A stretch of DNA of 15,205 nt, taken from NCBI GenBank assembly GCA_937914965.1, contig CALGIY010000069.1, positions 1-15,205 on the forward strand. The letters run 5' to 3'. Below the pieces are notes generated by a model, which worked only from the letters and a program-made list of their open reading frames with translations, searched no databases and had not been told where the DNA came from. This stretch comes from an uncultured Thermoanaerobacteraceae bacterium. Lineage in GTDB: Bacteria; Bacillota; DSM-12270; Thermacetogeniales; Thermacetogeniaceae. The position numbers and the translations under genes were made by a program. Below are positions 6,353 through 14,300 of the stretch, one piece after another (positions within the stretch are counted from its first letter, which is position 1; each line of letters begins with the position of its first letter).

Positions 6353-7489
6353 ATGAAGGTCAAGTGCTTCTATGGGGACAACCTTCCGGATGCCCTGATT
6401 AAAGTAAAGGCTGAACTGGGCAGTGATGCCGTCATCGTTAAAATAAATAAACAGCGTAAAGGGGGTCTTTTAGGGTTTTTCAAACCTCCTGTGGTGGAAG
6501 TGATTGCGGCTGTTGACGATAAGCAGCACCGATATCTAGCAAGTGATAAACCCGACTTTAGACCAGAACAGATTTTGAAAGAGGATTCTGTGTCTAGTCA
6601 GATCACAGAACTCAAAAGTCTGATCGAAGAGCAGATCTCCTTAAAACAGCCGCAAAATCAGGTTTATCCGAACTGCTTTAAAAACTTATTTGAAAATTTA
6701 TTAGCAAACAATGTTCATGAAAAGTTGGCCAGAGAAATTATTGATCGAGCCCTGCATGAAGTAAAGCAGCCGCTCTGGGATGATCCGGCGGCAGTAAAAG
6801 AGGTAGTGCTGGGCATTATATCTCAATATGTAAGTAAGTTTCAAAGAGAGCCCGCCGGGGAGAGGGGTCGAATCGCATTAATTGGACCGACTGGGGTCGG
6901 GAAGACAACCACCATTGCCAAGTTGGCTTCTATTTTTTCTGTTTTAGACGAGAAAAAGGTGGCCTTAATTACAATCGATACATTTCGAATCGCTGCTGTG
7001 GATCAGTTAAAAACCTATGCGGATATTATCTCCATTCCGATGGAGGTGGCACATACCCCCAGGGAATTAGGGCTTCTATTAGAAAAGCATGAAGATAAGG
7101 AAATGGTGTTGATCGATACTGCAGGGAGGAGCCCTTATAACAAACTGGAGATTGCAAAAACCAAGGGCTTTTTAGATGCCTGCCCGGGGGTGGAAGTATA
7201 TCTTGTGCTTAGTGCTGCCACAAATCAAAAGGACATGGTGGAAACCCTAAATGGGTACAGCCACTTTCCGATCACAAACGTAATTTTTACGAAACTGGAC
7301 GAGACGCGGAACTATGGGAGTGTACTAAATATTATGAACGAATATAAACAGGGTGTAGCCTATATCACTACAGGCCAAAATGTCCCCAATGATATCGAAG
7401 TTCCAGCCCCAGAGAAAATTGCCAACTTAATTCTGCAGGGGAGCGATAATTTTGAAAGACCAAGCGGAAAATCTGCGTTCAATGGTTAG
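6353..7489 (+). CDS. flhF: Flagellar biosynthesis GTPase FlhF (SRP-type)
   Basis: FlhF is a signal-recognition-particle-like GTPase that helps place flagella and recruit early basal-body parts at the membrane. The protein has 378 residues from ATG 6353, which gives the normal MKVKCFYGDNLPDAL N-terminus; upstream ATGs at 6329 and 6341 would add residues without family precedent. An N-terminal B domain and linker (1-110) are followed by the N domain and the G domain. The G domain has the P-loop GPTGVGKTT (178-186), FRIAAVDQLKTYA (211-223), DTAGR (255-259) and TKLD (313-316). It overlaps the next gene, flhG, by 38 bases, indicating translational coupling; FlhG is its GTPase-activating partner. 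Confidence 0.96.
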   Translation: MKVKCFYGDNLPDALIKVKAELGSDAVIVKINKQRKGGLLGFFKPPVVEVIAAVDDKQHRYLASDKPDFRPEQILKEDSVSSQITELKSLIEEQISLKQPQNQVYPNCFKNLFENLLANNVHEKLAREIIDRALHEVKQPLWDDPAAVKEVVLGIISQYVSKFQREPAGERGRIALIGPTGVGKTTTIAKLASIFSVLDEKKVALITIDTFRIAAVDQLKTYADIISIPMEVAHTPRELGLLLEKHEDKEMVLIDTAGRSPYNKLEIAKTKGFLDACPGVEVYLVLSAATNQKDMVETLNGYSHFPITNVIFTKLDETRNYGSVLNIMNEYKQGVAYITTGQNVPNDIEVPAPEKIANLILQGSDNFERPSGKSAFNG

Positions 7490-8336
7490 GGAGCTAGAAA
7501 CCAAATTTCGGGCACAGTTATCGGAGTTTTCGCCTGGGCGCTGCCGCGTTATTGCTGTTACGAGCGGCAAAGGGGGGGTAGGCAAAACCAGCCTGGCACT
7601 GGGGCTGGCGATCACCCTAGCCAAGGCAAACTATCGCGTGGTGCTGCTCGATGGGGATATGGGTATGGCCAATATCGATGTTGTATTGGGGTTATATACA
7701 AAATATGATCTTTCCCATGTAGTAAAGGGAGAGAAAGGGCTGCAGGAGATTATTTTAAAGGGGCCTGCAGGGATGAAAATTATTCCTGGTGGCTCTGGGG
7801 TTGAAGAATTGGCCAATATAGATTCCTCGACTTTAAACAGATTATTTAAAGAGATCACGCTGCTCGACCAGGAGACTGATTATCTATTTATCGATACTGG
7901 GGCCGGAATTTCAAAGCAGGTAATGCTTTTCCTGCAAGCTGCTGAAGAAATCCTTCTGGTTGCAACGCCTGAACCCACTTCTCTGACCGATGCCTATGGT
8001 TTAGTCAAGGTTTTTCACCGGCACTGCGGGAAGGCAAAGATAAAGGTGATCATCAACATGGCAAAAAATAAACAAGAGGGCGCTGCTGCTGCACAGAGAT
8101 TAAAAAGGGCGGCCCAATCGTTCTTGGGTGTCAATTTGGAAATACTCGGTTGTGTACACTACGATCCAGCGATTTCAAACGCCATAAAAAGGCATCTGCC
8201 CTATGTACTGGCCTCTCCATCCGCGCAAGCTTCAGTGGATACGATCAAAATAGCCTCAGTACTGGGAGAGGTGCCTGTGAAGCCCCCATCAGGGGTGAAA
8301 GTGTTCTTAAATAATCTTGTAAATCTGTTTACATAG
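7452..8336 (+). CDS. flhG: Flagellar number/placement ATPase FlhG (MinD-like, also FleN/YlxH)
   Basis: FlhG is a MinD-type ATPase that activates the GTPase of FlhF and limits flagellar number or pattern. The protein has 294 residues. The N-terminus MKDQAENLR contains the DQAxxLR helix known to stimulate FlhF, which supports the TTG start at 7452; AGGGGAG at 7437-7443 is 8 bases upstream. The deviant Walker A motif KGGVGKTS is at 40-47, followed by a conserved switch region (LLDGDMGMANIDVVLGL). The C-terminus VKVFLNNLVNLFT looks like the amphipathic membrane-targeting helix of MinD/FlhG. It overlaps flhF and is 35 bases before fliF. Confidence 0.95.
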   Translation: MKDQAENLRSMVRELETKFRAQLSEFSPGRCRVIAVTSGKGGVGKTSLALGLAITLAKANYRVVLLDGDMGMANIDVVLGLYTKYDLSHVVKGEKGLQEIILKGPAGMKIIPGGSGVEELANIDSSTLNRLFKEITLLDQETDYLFIDTGAGISKQVMLFLQAAEEILLVATPEPTSLTDAYGLVKVFHRHCGKAKIKVIINMAKNKQEGAAAAQRLKRAAQSFLGVNLEILGCVHYDPAISNAIKRHLPYVLASPSAQASVDTIKIASVLGEVPVKPPSGVKVFLNNLVNLFT

Positions 8337-8371
8337 TAAAGCGAGAACAAGGACGGGACGAAGGAGCAATT

Positions 8372-9916
8372 ATGATGAGTGTGAATAATGCTAAAGCAGG
8401 AATCAGAAAATACCTGGGTTTTGCCTTGGATTTCTTTGGTGGGCTCGATAAAAAAAAGAAAATTTTATTTATCTCTGGAGCAATCATCTGTTTGGTAATG
8501 ATTATTGTTCTGATTGTGTTTACTGCACAGCCCCGCTTTGTTCCTCTCTATACTGATATTGACACCCAGGATGCAGCTGCCATTACCCAGTATTTAAAGG
8601 ATAAAAAGATTCCCTTTGAGTTAAGTGATGAGGGGAGCACGATCCTTGTTCCCGAGCCGCAAAAATATCAAACTCGGCTTGATCTAGCCAATGAAAACTT
8701 GCCTAAAGGGAATGTCGTTGGATTTGAGTCATTTGATAAGCTTCGTTTCGGTGAAACAGAAAGCACGCAGAAGGTAAGATTGACTGCAGCTCTGCAGGGT
8801 GAACTGGAAAGGACGATCAGCAAGATTGCAGGGGTTAACGATGTTCGTGTTCATATTGTAAGACCCGAACAGTCCCTCTTTGTAGAAGATAAAAATGAGG
8901 CTACCTCCTCTGTATTCCTCGAATTAAAGCCTGGGTATGACCTGCAGCCTGCCCAGGTACGCGGCATTACCCGCCTGGTAGCAAGTGGGGTTGAAGGCCT
9001 TAAACCTGAAAATGTGACTGTTATCGACTCTGAAGGGAATGTGCTCTCCGATAATATCGATGATGCCAATCAAACAAATGGGAAACTCACTACAAATCAA
9101 ATGGAGTTTAAGCTCGATTATGAAAAGCAGCTGGATCGCTCTCTCCAAACCATGCTGGAGCGTGTGGTGGGATCGGGGAAAGCCGTTGTCCGCTCCAGTG
9201 TAGTCTTTGACTTTGACCAGGTGGAGATCCATCAGGAAGACTACGGGGACAAGCAGGTTAAAAGCAGTCATACCACTGACGAAAGCTCAACCGGTGCTTC
9301 AACCGGTCAGGGGCAGCCGGGGACTGGGGCTAATATTCCAAATACTTACCAGCAGGTTGACGGCCAGGATGGTACACAGCAGCAGAGAACTGAAAAAATA
9401 ACCGATTATGAAATAGATAAGGAAACTACGCACCGTGTGGTGGCACCAGGCCAGATCAAACAGCTTGCCGTTTCTGTCCTCTTGGGGGAGGAGATCGGTC
9501 TTCAAAAACAGCAGATGATTGCAGATATGGTCGCCTCGGCAGCCGGAATTCGTCCGGAGAGTGAAGACCGGGTGACAGTTACATGCCTGCCATTTAACTC
9601 TGGAGAGGGGCAAACAGAGAAGGGAATGGGTAGTGTTTGGAATCGTAATCAGTTAATAATAATTGTTGGTATACTCCTGGCACTGGTGGTTGCCTTACTG
9701 CTCTTCTGGCTGCTGCGGAAAAACAAAAGGGAGACGAAGCAAGGCGAACAGGAAGTACTAGTCCAGGATTTACTGGCTTCGAAACAGCAGGAGGTCATGA
9801 TGCCTGCTCCAGAGGACCAGGAAAAGATACAAATGCTCGAGCAGCTGCGCAAGCTTGCCAAAGACAACTCAAAGGAAACAGTCGAAGTACTCAGGTCCTG
9901 GCTTTCTAATGATTAG
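8372..9916 (+). CDS. fliF: Flagellar MS-ring protein FliF
   Basis: FliF forms the membrane ring on which the rotor and export gate assemble. This 514-residue protein has two membrane spans, about residues 31-52 and 428-448, with a large periplasm/wall-side region between them. That region has the ring-building motifs, including QGELERTISKIAGVNDVRVH at 142-161, and a low-complexity hinge rich in Ser/Thr/Gly/Gln (298-340). The C-terminal cytosolic end (KLAKDNSKETVEVLRSWLSND) is the FliG-binding segment, matching the next gene. AAGGAG at 8361-8366 is 5 bases before the ATG; ATG 8375 is an equally possible start. The gap to fliG is 12 bases. Confidence 0.97.
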   Translation: MMSVNNAKAGIRKYLGFALDFFGGLDKKKKILFISGAIICLVMIIVLIVFTAQPRFVPLYTDIDTQDAAAITQYLKDKKIPFELSDEGSTILVPEPQKYQTRLDLANENLPKGNVVGFESFDKLRFGETESTQKVRLTAALQGELERTISKIAGVNDVRVHIVRPEQSLFVEDKNEATSSVFLELKPGYDLQPAQVRGITRLVASGVEGLKPENVTVIDSEGNVLSDNIDDANQTNGKLTTNQMEFKLDYEKQLDRSLQTMLERVVGSGKAVVRSSVVFDFDQVEIHQEDYGDKQVKSSHTTDESSTGASTGQGQPGTGANIPNTYQQVDGQDGTQQQRTEKITDYEIDKETTHRVVAPGQIKQLAVSVLLGEEIGLQKQQMIADMVASAAGIRPESEDRVTVTCLPFNSGEGQTEKGMGSVWNRNQLIIIVGILLALVVALLLFWLLRKNKRETKQGEQEVLVQDLLASKQQEVMMPAPEDQEKIQMLEQLRKLAKDNSKETVEVLRSWLSND

Positions 9917-9928
9917 AGGTGAAGAAAA

Positions 9929-10930
9929 GTGAGTAAGTTGACAAGTAGACAGAAGGCAGCTGTCTTGCTACTTGCTCTGGGAGATAGCATCGCGATTCAA
10001 ATTGTGAAAGAGTTAGATGAGCATGAACTCGAACAAATTTGCCTGGAGATTGCTAACCTCGGGGAAATAACGCCGGAGATGATCCAGGATGTAACTGAGG
10101 AATTTTACGAGATGTGCCTGGCTAATAATTATATAAACCGCGGTGGGATCGACTATGCTCGCACACTGCTGGAGAAAGCCCTTGGCCCAACCAAAGCGGG
10201 TAATATCATCAATCATCTTGCAGCTTCATTAAGAGTGCGCCCTTTTGATTTTGTACGCAGGACAGATCCGGCGCAGCTGCTCAACTATATACAGAACGAA
10301 CACCCGCAAACCATTGCTCTGGTCCTGGCACACTTAGATCCCGACCAGTCCGCCGGGATTATTGCGGGGCTTGCTCCCGATAAGCAGGCAGAGGTCGCTT
10401 ACCGGATGGCGGTAATGGAAAGCACATCTCCAGATATTATCAGGGAAGTGGAGCATGTCCTGGAAAGAAAGCTGTCAACTGTTGTTCCCCGGGATTATAC
10501 CAGTGCCGGGGGAGTTAACTCGGTAGTTGAAATACTGAATAGGGTTGATCGTGCAACTGAAAAAATGATCCTGGAAACCCTGGAAACACAAAACCCGGAA
10601 CTGGCGGATCAAGTTAAAAAGCTCCTCTTTGTCTTTGAAGATATTGTACGGCTTGACGATAGGTACGTGCAGTTGATTTTGAGCGAGGTTGACCAGGACG
10701 ACCTGCCACTAGCATTGAAGGGTGCTACTGACAGTGTTTATAAAAAAATCGAAAACAATATGTCCAAACGGTCTGCTCAAAACCTGAAAGATGAGATAGA
10801 ATTCCTGGGACCAGTCAGAATTAGAGATGTGGAGGAATCCCAACAAAGGATCGTCTCTGTTATCCGCAGCTTGGAAGACCAGGGGCAGATCATTATCGCC
10901 AGGGGTGATGAAGACCAGATCATTTCATAG
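9929..10930 (+). CDS. fliG: Flagellar motor switch protein FliG
   Basis: FliG sits on FliF and transmits torque from the stator through its C-terminal charged helix. The 333 residues have the expected length. The N-domain starts LTSRQKAAVLLLALG (4-18); the middle domain has EHPQT (124-128, family EHPQR-like); the conserved GGV hinge is at 194-196, and LFVFEDI (233-239) corresponds to the MFxF motif. Start is GTG 9929, with a GAGGTGAAG site just before. The stop codon TAG (10928-10930) is also the first three bases of the palindrome that opens repeat copy C, so the repeat provides or abuts the gene end. Confidence 0.97.
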   Translation: MSKLTSRQKAAVLLLALGDSIAIQIVKELDEHELEQICLEIANLGEITPEMIQDVTEEFYEMCLANNYINRGGIDYARTLLEKALGPTKAGNIINHLAASLRVRPFDFVRRTDPAQLLNYIQNEHPQTIALVLAHLDPDQSAGIIAGLAPDKQAEVAYRMAVMESTSPDIIREVEHVLERKLSTVVPRDYTSAGGVNSVVEILNRVDRATEKMILETLETQNPELADQVKKLLFVFEDIVRLDDRYVQLILSEVDQDDLPLALKGATDSVYKKIENNMSKRSAQNLKDEIEFLGPVRIRDVEESQQRIVSVIRSLEDQGQIIIARGDEDQIIS

Positions 10931-10961
10931 ATCGCGGGGACGGTTCTCGTGATCTATTTTT
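10928..10961 (+). terminator. Possible intrinsic terminator after fliG, formed by repeat copy C
   Basis: In RNA of the + strand, 10928-10941 pairs with 10943-10956 with three G-U wobbles and no other mismatch, so about 11-12 bp can form after the centre opens as a loop. UUUUU follows at once. On the opposite strand the wobbles become A-C mismatches, so the + strand fold is the better one. Confidence 0.55.
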
Positions 10962-11124
10962 GAGCTATCGGGAGATCGCTGGGACTTGCCACTTCGCTAT
11001 AAGGGTTCATGCAAAAGGTGCGGTCAAGCATCACCTATGGGGGGGATATACGGTTCTGTTGTCCACCGATAACAAAAGATACGGGACAAGCAGACAAGTA
11101 AAGCAATAAGGCAAACCAGGTACC
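10928..11124 (-). repeat. Dispersed repeat copy C (long, about 197 bases, opposite orientation to B)
   Basis: Its left end is a palindrome at 10928-10956 (TAGATC ... GATCTA). Its right end CCAGGTACC at 11116-11124 and TAAAGCAATAAGGCAAACC match the left block of copies A and B in reverse complement. Internal blocks shared with B include CGGTTCTGTTGTCC and CAAAAGAT. It begins at the fliG stop and ends 16 bases before flgF, in front of the flgF ribosome site. A T5 run (10956-10960) follows the palindrome, which makes it terminator-like on the + strand. Confidence 0.85.
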
Positions 11125-11140
11125 GAAAGGGGGTGGGAAT

Positions 11141-11899
11141 ATGATTAGGGGTTTGTATACTGCAGCAGCGGGTATGATGGCCAGAGAGGCCGAGGTCGAT
11201 GTTATTTCGAATAATATGGCTAATGTAGATACTCCTGGCTACCGGAAGGACGAGGCCTTGGCGGCTTCATTTCCAAAGATGTTGTTGTCACGTATTGGTG
11301 AGGGGAGCGCAGTTATTGGAGGGCTGGGAACTGGCTGCGTCATTGACGGGGTGGCCACTTCTTTTGAAGGGGGTACGGTGCGTCAGACCGGTAACCCTTT
11401 TGATGTAACCCTGAATGGCAATGTGTTTTTTACAGTAAGAAATGAAAATGGAGAGCTCTTCTATACCAGAAACGGTAGGTTTATCTTGGATCAAAACAGG
11501 ATGTTGGTGACCGATACAGGGAATGCGGTGCTCGGGGAGATCAATGGAGAGTCTATGAAGATCTTTGTTCCCGGCGGTAAACTGGGTGTTGACGGAGATG
11601 GTACTTTGAATGGCGCTGTCGATGCCAATGGCCGGATTGTAACACGGCTTTACCTGAGGGCACGACCTACAGCTGCTGCATGGGAGAAGAGAGGCGATAC
11701 CCTCTTTCAGGGCGCATCTCAAACTCCAGTGGGGTTCATCAAAGTAGAACAAGGTGCCAGTGAAGGTTCCAATGTGAATCCGGTTGAAGAAATGGTCAAA
11801 CTGATTGCTGCCATGCGAGCCTATGAAGCTAATTCCAAAGTAATTCAAATTACAGATGGGACTTTGGATAAGTTGGTTAACAGTGTTGGTAATGCTTGA
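11141..11899 (+). CDS. flgF: Flagellar rod protein FlgF/FlhO
   Basis: This 252-residue rod/hook-family protein is exported by the flagellar type III system and forms part of the proximal or distal rod. The N-terminal D0 helix carries DVISNNMANVDTPGYRKD at 20-37. The C-terminus has the matching coiled segment (NPVEEMVKLIAAMRAYEANSKVIQ). The start MIRGLYTAAAGM is typical of FlgF/FlhO, and it is paired with a second rod gene (flgG/flhP), as FlhO-FlhP are in Bacillus. GGGGGTGGG just upstream serves as ribosome site. No signal peptide is seen, as expected. The gap to flgG is 91 bases and contains a hairpin at 11934-11958. Confidence 0.88.
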   Translation: MIRGLYTAAAGMMAREAEVDVISNNMANVDTPGYRKDEALAASFPKMLLSRIGEGSAVIGGLGTGCVIDGVATSFEGGTVRQTGNPFDVTLNGNVFFTVRNENGELFYTRNGRFILDQNRMLVTDTGNAVLGEINGESMKIFVPGGKLGVDGDGTLNGAVDANGRIVTRLYLRARPTAAAWEKRGDTLFQGASQTPVGFIKVEQGASEGSNVNPVEEMVKLIAAMRAYEANSKVIQITDGTLDKLVNSVGNA

Positions 11900-11933
11900 G
11901 CAGAGGCTGGACCCTTTTAGGGAGGCCTTTTAC

Positions 11934-11958
11934 GTGCGCTGATCGATCGAAGCGCCAC
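11934..11958. other. Hairpin between flgF and flgG
   Basis: GTG-CGCT at 11934-11940 can pair with AGCG-C-CAC at 11951-11958, with one bulged C and a GATCGATCGA loop. It lies 35 bases after the flgF stop. Without a T-run it is not a clear terminator; it may affect mRNA stability or just be chance. Confidence 0.35.
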
Positions 11959-11990
11959 TTAAAATCAGAGATAAAGGAGGCCTGACAAAT

Positions 11991-12794
11991 ATGCTGTGTT
12001 CTCTTTATACAGCGGCATCTGGCTTGGCGGCACAGCAGTTCAATATCGATACCATCGCCAACAACCTGGCCAATGTCAATACAACAGGCTACAAAAAGGT
12101 AAGACCCGAGTTCCAGGATCTACTCTACTTATCATTACAAGAGCCTGTCTTACAGCAGGAAAATCAAGGTGCTGGTGCTGGTACCCCACTTGGTTTATAT
12201 GTGGGGCTTGGTGCAAGGCCCTCTGGTTCACAAACTATAATGCGCCAGGGTAATTTACAGAAAACCGAAAATCCGCTGGATGTTGCCCTGTCTGGTTCTG
12301 GTTTTTTTGCAGTAAGTCAGGAGCGGGATGGGAACAACAGGTTTTATACCAGGGATGGCAGTTTTAAGCATGATGCCAGCGGAGACATTGTAACAAGTGA
12401 TGGTTGTTATGTTTTGAGTGATAACGGGAATACAATTAATATCCCTACAGGTGCTAAAGAGATTAGCATAGCAAGAGATGGCACGATAACATTCACTAAC
12501 TCAGGTGATGATGACTTTCAAGAGGCTGGCAAATTAGGTGTTGTGCAGTTTTCCAATCCTGTTGGCCTGGAAAGAGCGGGGCACAACCTCTACCAAGTCA
12601 CAGAGGCATCGGGCAACCCGCAGGTGAATACAGCTGACAGCACAGTTGAGCAGTATTACCTTGAGTCATCTAATATCCAGGTTGCTGACGAAATAATTAA
12701 TTTAATAACAGCCCAGCGGGCTTATGAATTAAATTCTAAGGCGGTTCAGGCATCTGATGAAATGCTTGGTATCGCCAATAATCTGCGCAGATAA
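11991..12794 (+). CDS. flgG: Flagellar distal rod protein FlgG/FlhP
   Basis: FlgG builds the distal rod. This 267-residue protein has FNIDTIANNLANVNTTGYKK (17-36) and the FlgG-specific continuation VRPEFQDLLYLSLQEP. It has a core with NGS-type repeats (QKTENPLDVALSGSGFFAV) and the C-terminal helix (EIINLITAQRAYELNSKAVQASDEM). The usual start MxRALWTAATGM is changed to MLCSLYTAASGL, with an unusual Cys3. AAAGGAGG at 11973-11980 is 10 bases before the ATG, the strongest ribosome site in the window. It sits beside flgF; downstream is a repeat-rich gap before the flgB operon. Confidence 0.93.
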   Translation: MLCSLYTAASGLAAQQFNIDTIANNLANVNTTGYKKVRPEFQDLLYLSLQEPVLQQENQGAGAGTPLGLYVGLGARPSGSQTIMRQGNLQKTENPLDVALSGSGFFAVSQERDGNNRFYTRDGSFKHDASGDIVTSDGCYVLSDNGNTINIPTGAKEISIARDGTITFTNSGDDDFQEAGKLGVVQFSNPVGLERAGHNLYQVTEASGNPQVNTADSTVEQYYLESSNIQVADEIINLITAQRAYELNSKAVQASDEMLGIANNLRR

Positions 12795-12865
12795 GTTGGA
12801 AGCAAGAAGTCGGATGTCGGAAAAGATCGCGGAGATGGGAGCGACCGAGCTGGGTCGTGAAACAT

Positions 12866-12955
12866 AGTAGATCAGGGGGACGCTTCACTTGATCTACTCT
12901 TGGTCTCGGGGTACTTCGGACCCTGTAATAAGGGCAGTTCCTGCATGTTTCCGGC
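12866..12955 (-). repeat. Dispersed repeat copy E (diverged)
   Basis: Its palindrome at 12866-12898 (AGTAGATCA ... TGATCTACT, 9-bp perfect arms) aligns with copy C's palindrome (TAGATC, GGGGACG core, GATCTA). Past it, ACTTCGGACCC-GTAATAAGGG and TGCATG resemble the ACTTCG-CTATAAGGG and TTCATGC of copy C. The CCAGGTAC end was not found, so the right limit is approximate. Confidence 0.6.
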
Positions 12956-13039
12956 GTCTGACATCCTCCTCCGACATCATTTATGTGGCCTATTTTGGCC
13001 CATTTTCCCCATTCATATAGGACCAACATCCCAAATTGA

Positions 13040-13069
13040 TTGACAATCGCCAATTATATCGATTATAAT
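13040..13069 (+). promoter_or_regulatory. Sigma-A promoter for the HTH gene and flgB-flgC-fliE
   Basis: TTGACA (13040-13045) and TATAAT (13064-13069) are both perfect consensus boxes with an 18-base spacer. Transcription should begin near 13076. This places the GTG at 13078 at the very start of the RNA without a ribosome site, and so supports the later start at 13144. Confidence 0.85.
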
Positions 13070-13143
13070 CTCCCTTAGTGGTTATTTCTACAATTATCCA
13101 GAAAATTAGACGCTATATGTATTTAAGAAGGGGAGATTTCTGG

Positions 13144-13833
13144 TTGGCCAGGCCAAGAGCTGTGATCGACAAAGATGAATTTTTATTACTTTATAGGAAG
13201 GGTTTCTCCGATCAGGTAATTGCGGAGCATTTTTGTGTTCATCGTTCAACGATAGCACGCAAGCGCCGGCAGATGTCACTGCCCCCGATCAGAAAGCGTG
13301 GGGAACGCGGCCCAGGGACAGTTCAAAAAGATATGCCATATTACGCAGAAATTTTTCGCCTCTTAAAACATGTAGGGAAATATATCAGAGAAGAAACAAG
13401 AAGGGTCCGCTGTGAAGCCGCAGCCCAGGGGAATAAGGAGGTCCAGGAGCGCCTGTACCTGCTCTCATGGCTAGCAACTGGGGTCGACCCTGCTCCGGTG
13501 CCACATCCTGTACCAGGGAAGTATGTACAAGATGCTCTGCGACCAAAGTCTGAAAGAGTCAGACACCTTCTTAACCTAGAATATCTTGCCGATAGGGCGG
13601 GACTGGCAGGTGTCCCCGGTCCCTCGATCATCAACCTGGCCCGGGTCTTTAAAACAGCAGATGAAAAGACCAAAAGCGAACTGGTTAGACAGGCTATTGC
13701 AGAAGCAGGTTATGTGGGTGTCCATGAAACTGTAGGGCATGTTCTGGAGAACGGGTTCGCTGGCTACGACAACTGGGTAGAGTTGTGGGATAGACAACGT
13801 GATGTGGTGCTGCAGTGGGTTCCTGGCACATGA
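13144..13833 (+). CDS. Unrecognised HTH DNA-binding protein of the flagellar locus
   Basis: I do not recognise this family. The protein has 229 residues. Residues 11-45 (DEFLLLYRKGFSDQVIAEHF, then VHRSTIARKRRQ) read as a helix-turn-helix with the look of a resolvase or sigma-like domain. The tail (after about 60) is charged and mostly helical, with no membrane span. Start is set at TTG 13144 because AAGGGGAG at 13128-13135 lies 8 bases upstream; the GTG at 13078 lies next to the expected transcription start and has no ribosome site, and ATG 13117 also lacks one. It shares the promoter at 13040-13069 and is followed 91 bases later by flgB-flgC-fliE. A regulator of this flagellar operon is a plausible guess, not shown. 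Confidence 0.75.
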   Translation: MARPRAVIDKDEFLLLYRKGFSDQVIAEHFCVHRSTIARKRRQMSLPPIRKRGERGPGTVQKDMPYYAEIFRLLKHVGKYIREETRRVRCEAAAQGNKEVQERLYLLSWLATGVDPAPVPHPVPGKYVQDALRPKSERVRHLLNLEYLADRAGLAGVPGPSIINLARVFKTADEKTKSELVRQAIAEAGYVGVHETVGHVLENGFAGYDNWVELWDRQRDVVLQWVPGT

Positions 13834-13924
13834 AGAAATTACACCGAACTGTGAGTCAGACCGGTTGGTCGGAAGTGATTGACTATGGAGCTGCTTCAGA
13901 TATCTATGATAAGGGGGGAGTATC
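13834..13924. other. Short spacer between HTH gene and flgB
   Basis: Nothing is recognised here except the flgB ribosome site (AAGGGGGGAG, 13911-13920). No terminator is seen, so flgB is probably read from the same promoter as the HTH gene. Confidence 0.5.
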
Positions 13925-14296
13925 TTGCAGATAGCCAATCCAGCAGCAGAAGTTATGGAGAGAGCATTGGACATTAACTGGCTTCGCCAGCAGTTAATTG
14001 CCAACAATATAGCCAATGTTGATACACCTAACTATAAGAGAGCGGATGTTGACTTTAAAAGTTCTCTTATAAAAGCTCTGAACAATCATTCAGATTCCCG
14101 ACTGGCTGCCAAAGAGGTGGAGCCAGATTTCGTTGACTCGGAAGATTTGATACTCAGCAATGATGGGAACAACGTGGATATTGAAAAGGAAATGTCCCAA
14201 CAGGCTGTCAATGTATTACAATACGCTCTTTTGACAAGGTTGGTATCAGATCAACTCGGTATGCTGAGGACAGCGATTACGGAAGGGAGACGGTGA
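13925..14296 (+). CDS. flgB: Flagellar proximal rod protein FlgB
   Basis: FlgB is one of the proximal rod subunits exported by the flagellar apparatus. The 123-residue protein has the rod-family motif LIANNIANVDTPNYKRADVD (24-43) and a C-terminal helix (NVDIEKEMSQQAVNVLQYAL). Length is within the usual range of about 120-135. The start is TTG 13925 after AAGGGGGGAG. The stop is four bases before flgC, so translation is likely coupled. Confidence 0.93.
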   Translation: MQIANPAAEVMERALDINWLRQQLIANNIANVDTPNYKRADVDFKSSLIKALNNHSDSRLAAKEVEPDFVDSEDLILSNDGNNVDIEKEMSQQAVNVLQYALLTRLVSDQLGMLRTAITEGRR

Positions 14297-14300
14297 TTAG

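Larger units (their letters stand above)
12795..13143. other. Gene-free interval: repeat copy E, stacked inverted repeats, sigma-A promoter
   Basis: The interval holds no supported gene. It contains GATGTCGGA (12813-12821) with its perfect complement TCCGACATC (12970-12978). Between them are nested hairpins: CGACC/GGTCG (12842-12857), the copy E palindrome (12866-12898) and GGGT/ACCC (12909-12923). The HTH-gene promoter follows at 13040-13069, and its leader runs to 13143. Confidence 0.6.

Noticed and set aside
11288..11848. Minus-strand ORF of 186 residues opposite flgF
   Set aside because: It is the shadow of a well-supported gene and has no family resemblance.
13078..13143. GTG 13078 as start of the HTH gene
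   Set aside because: It is next to the predicted transcription start with no ribosome site; TTG 13144 has AAGGGGAG eight bases upstream.
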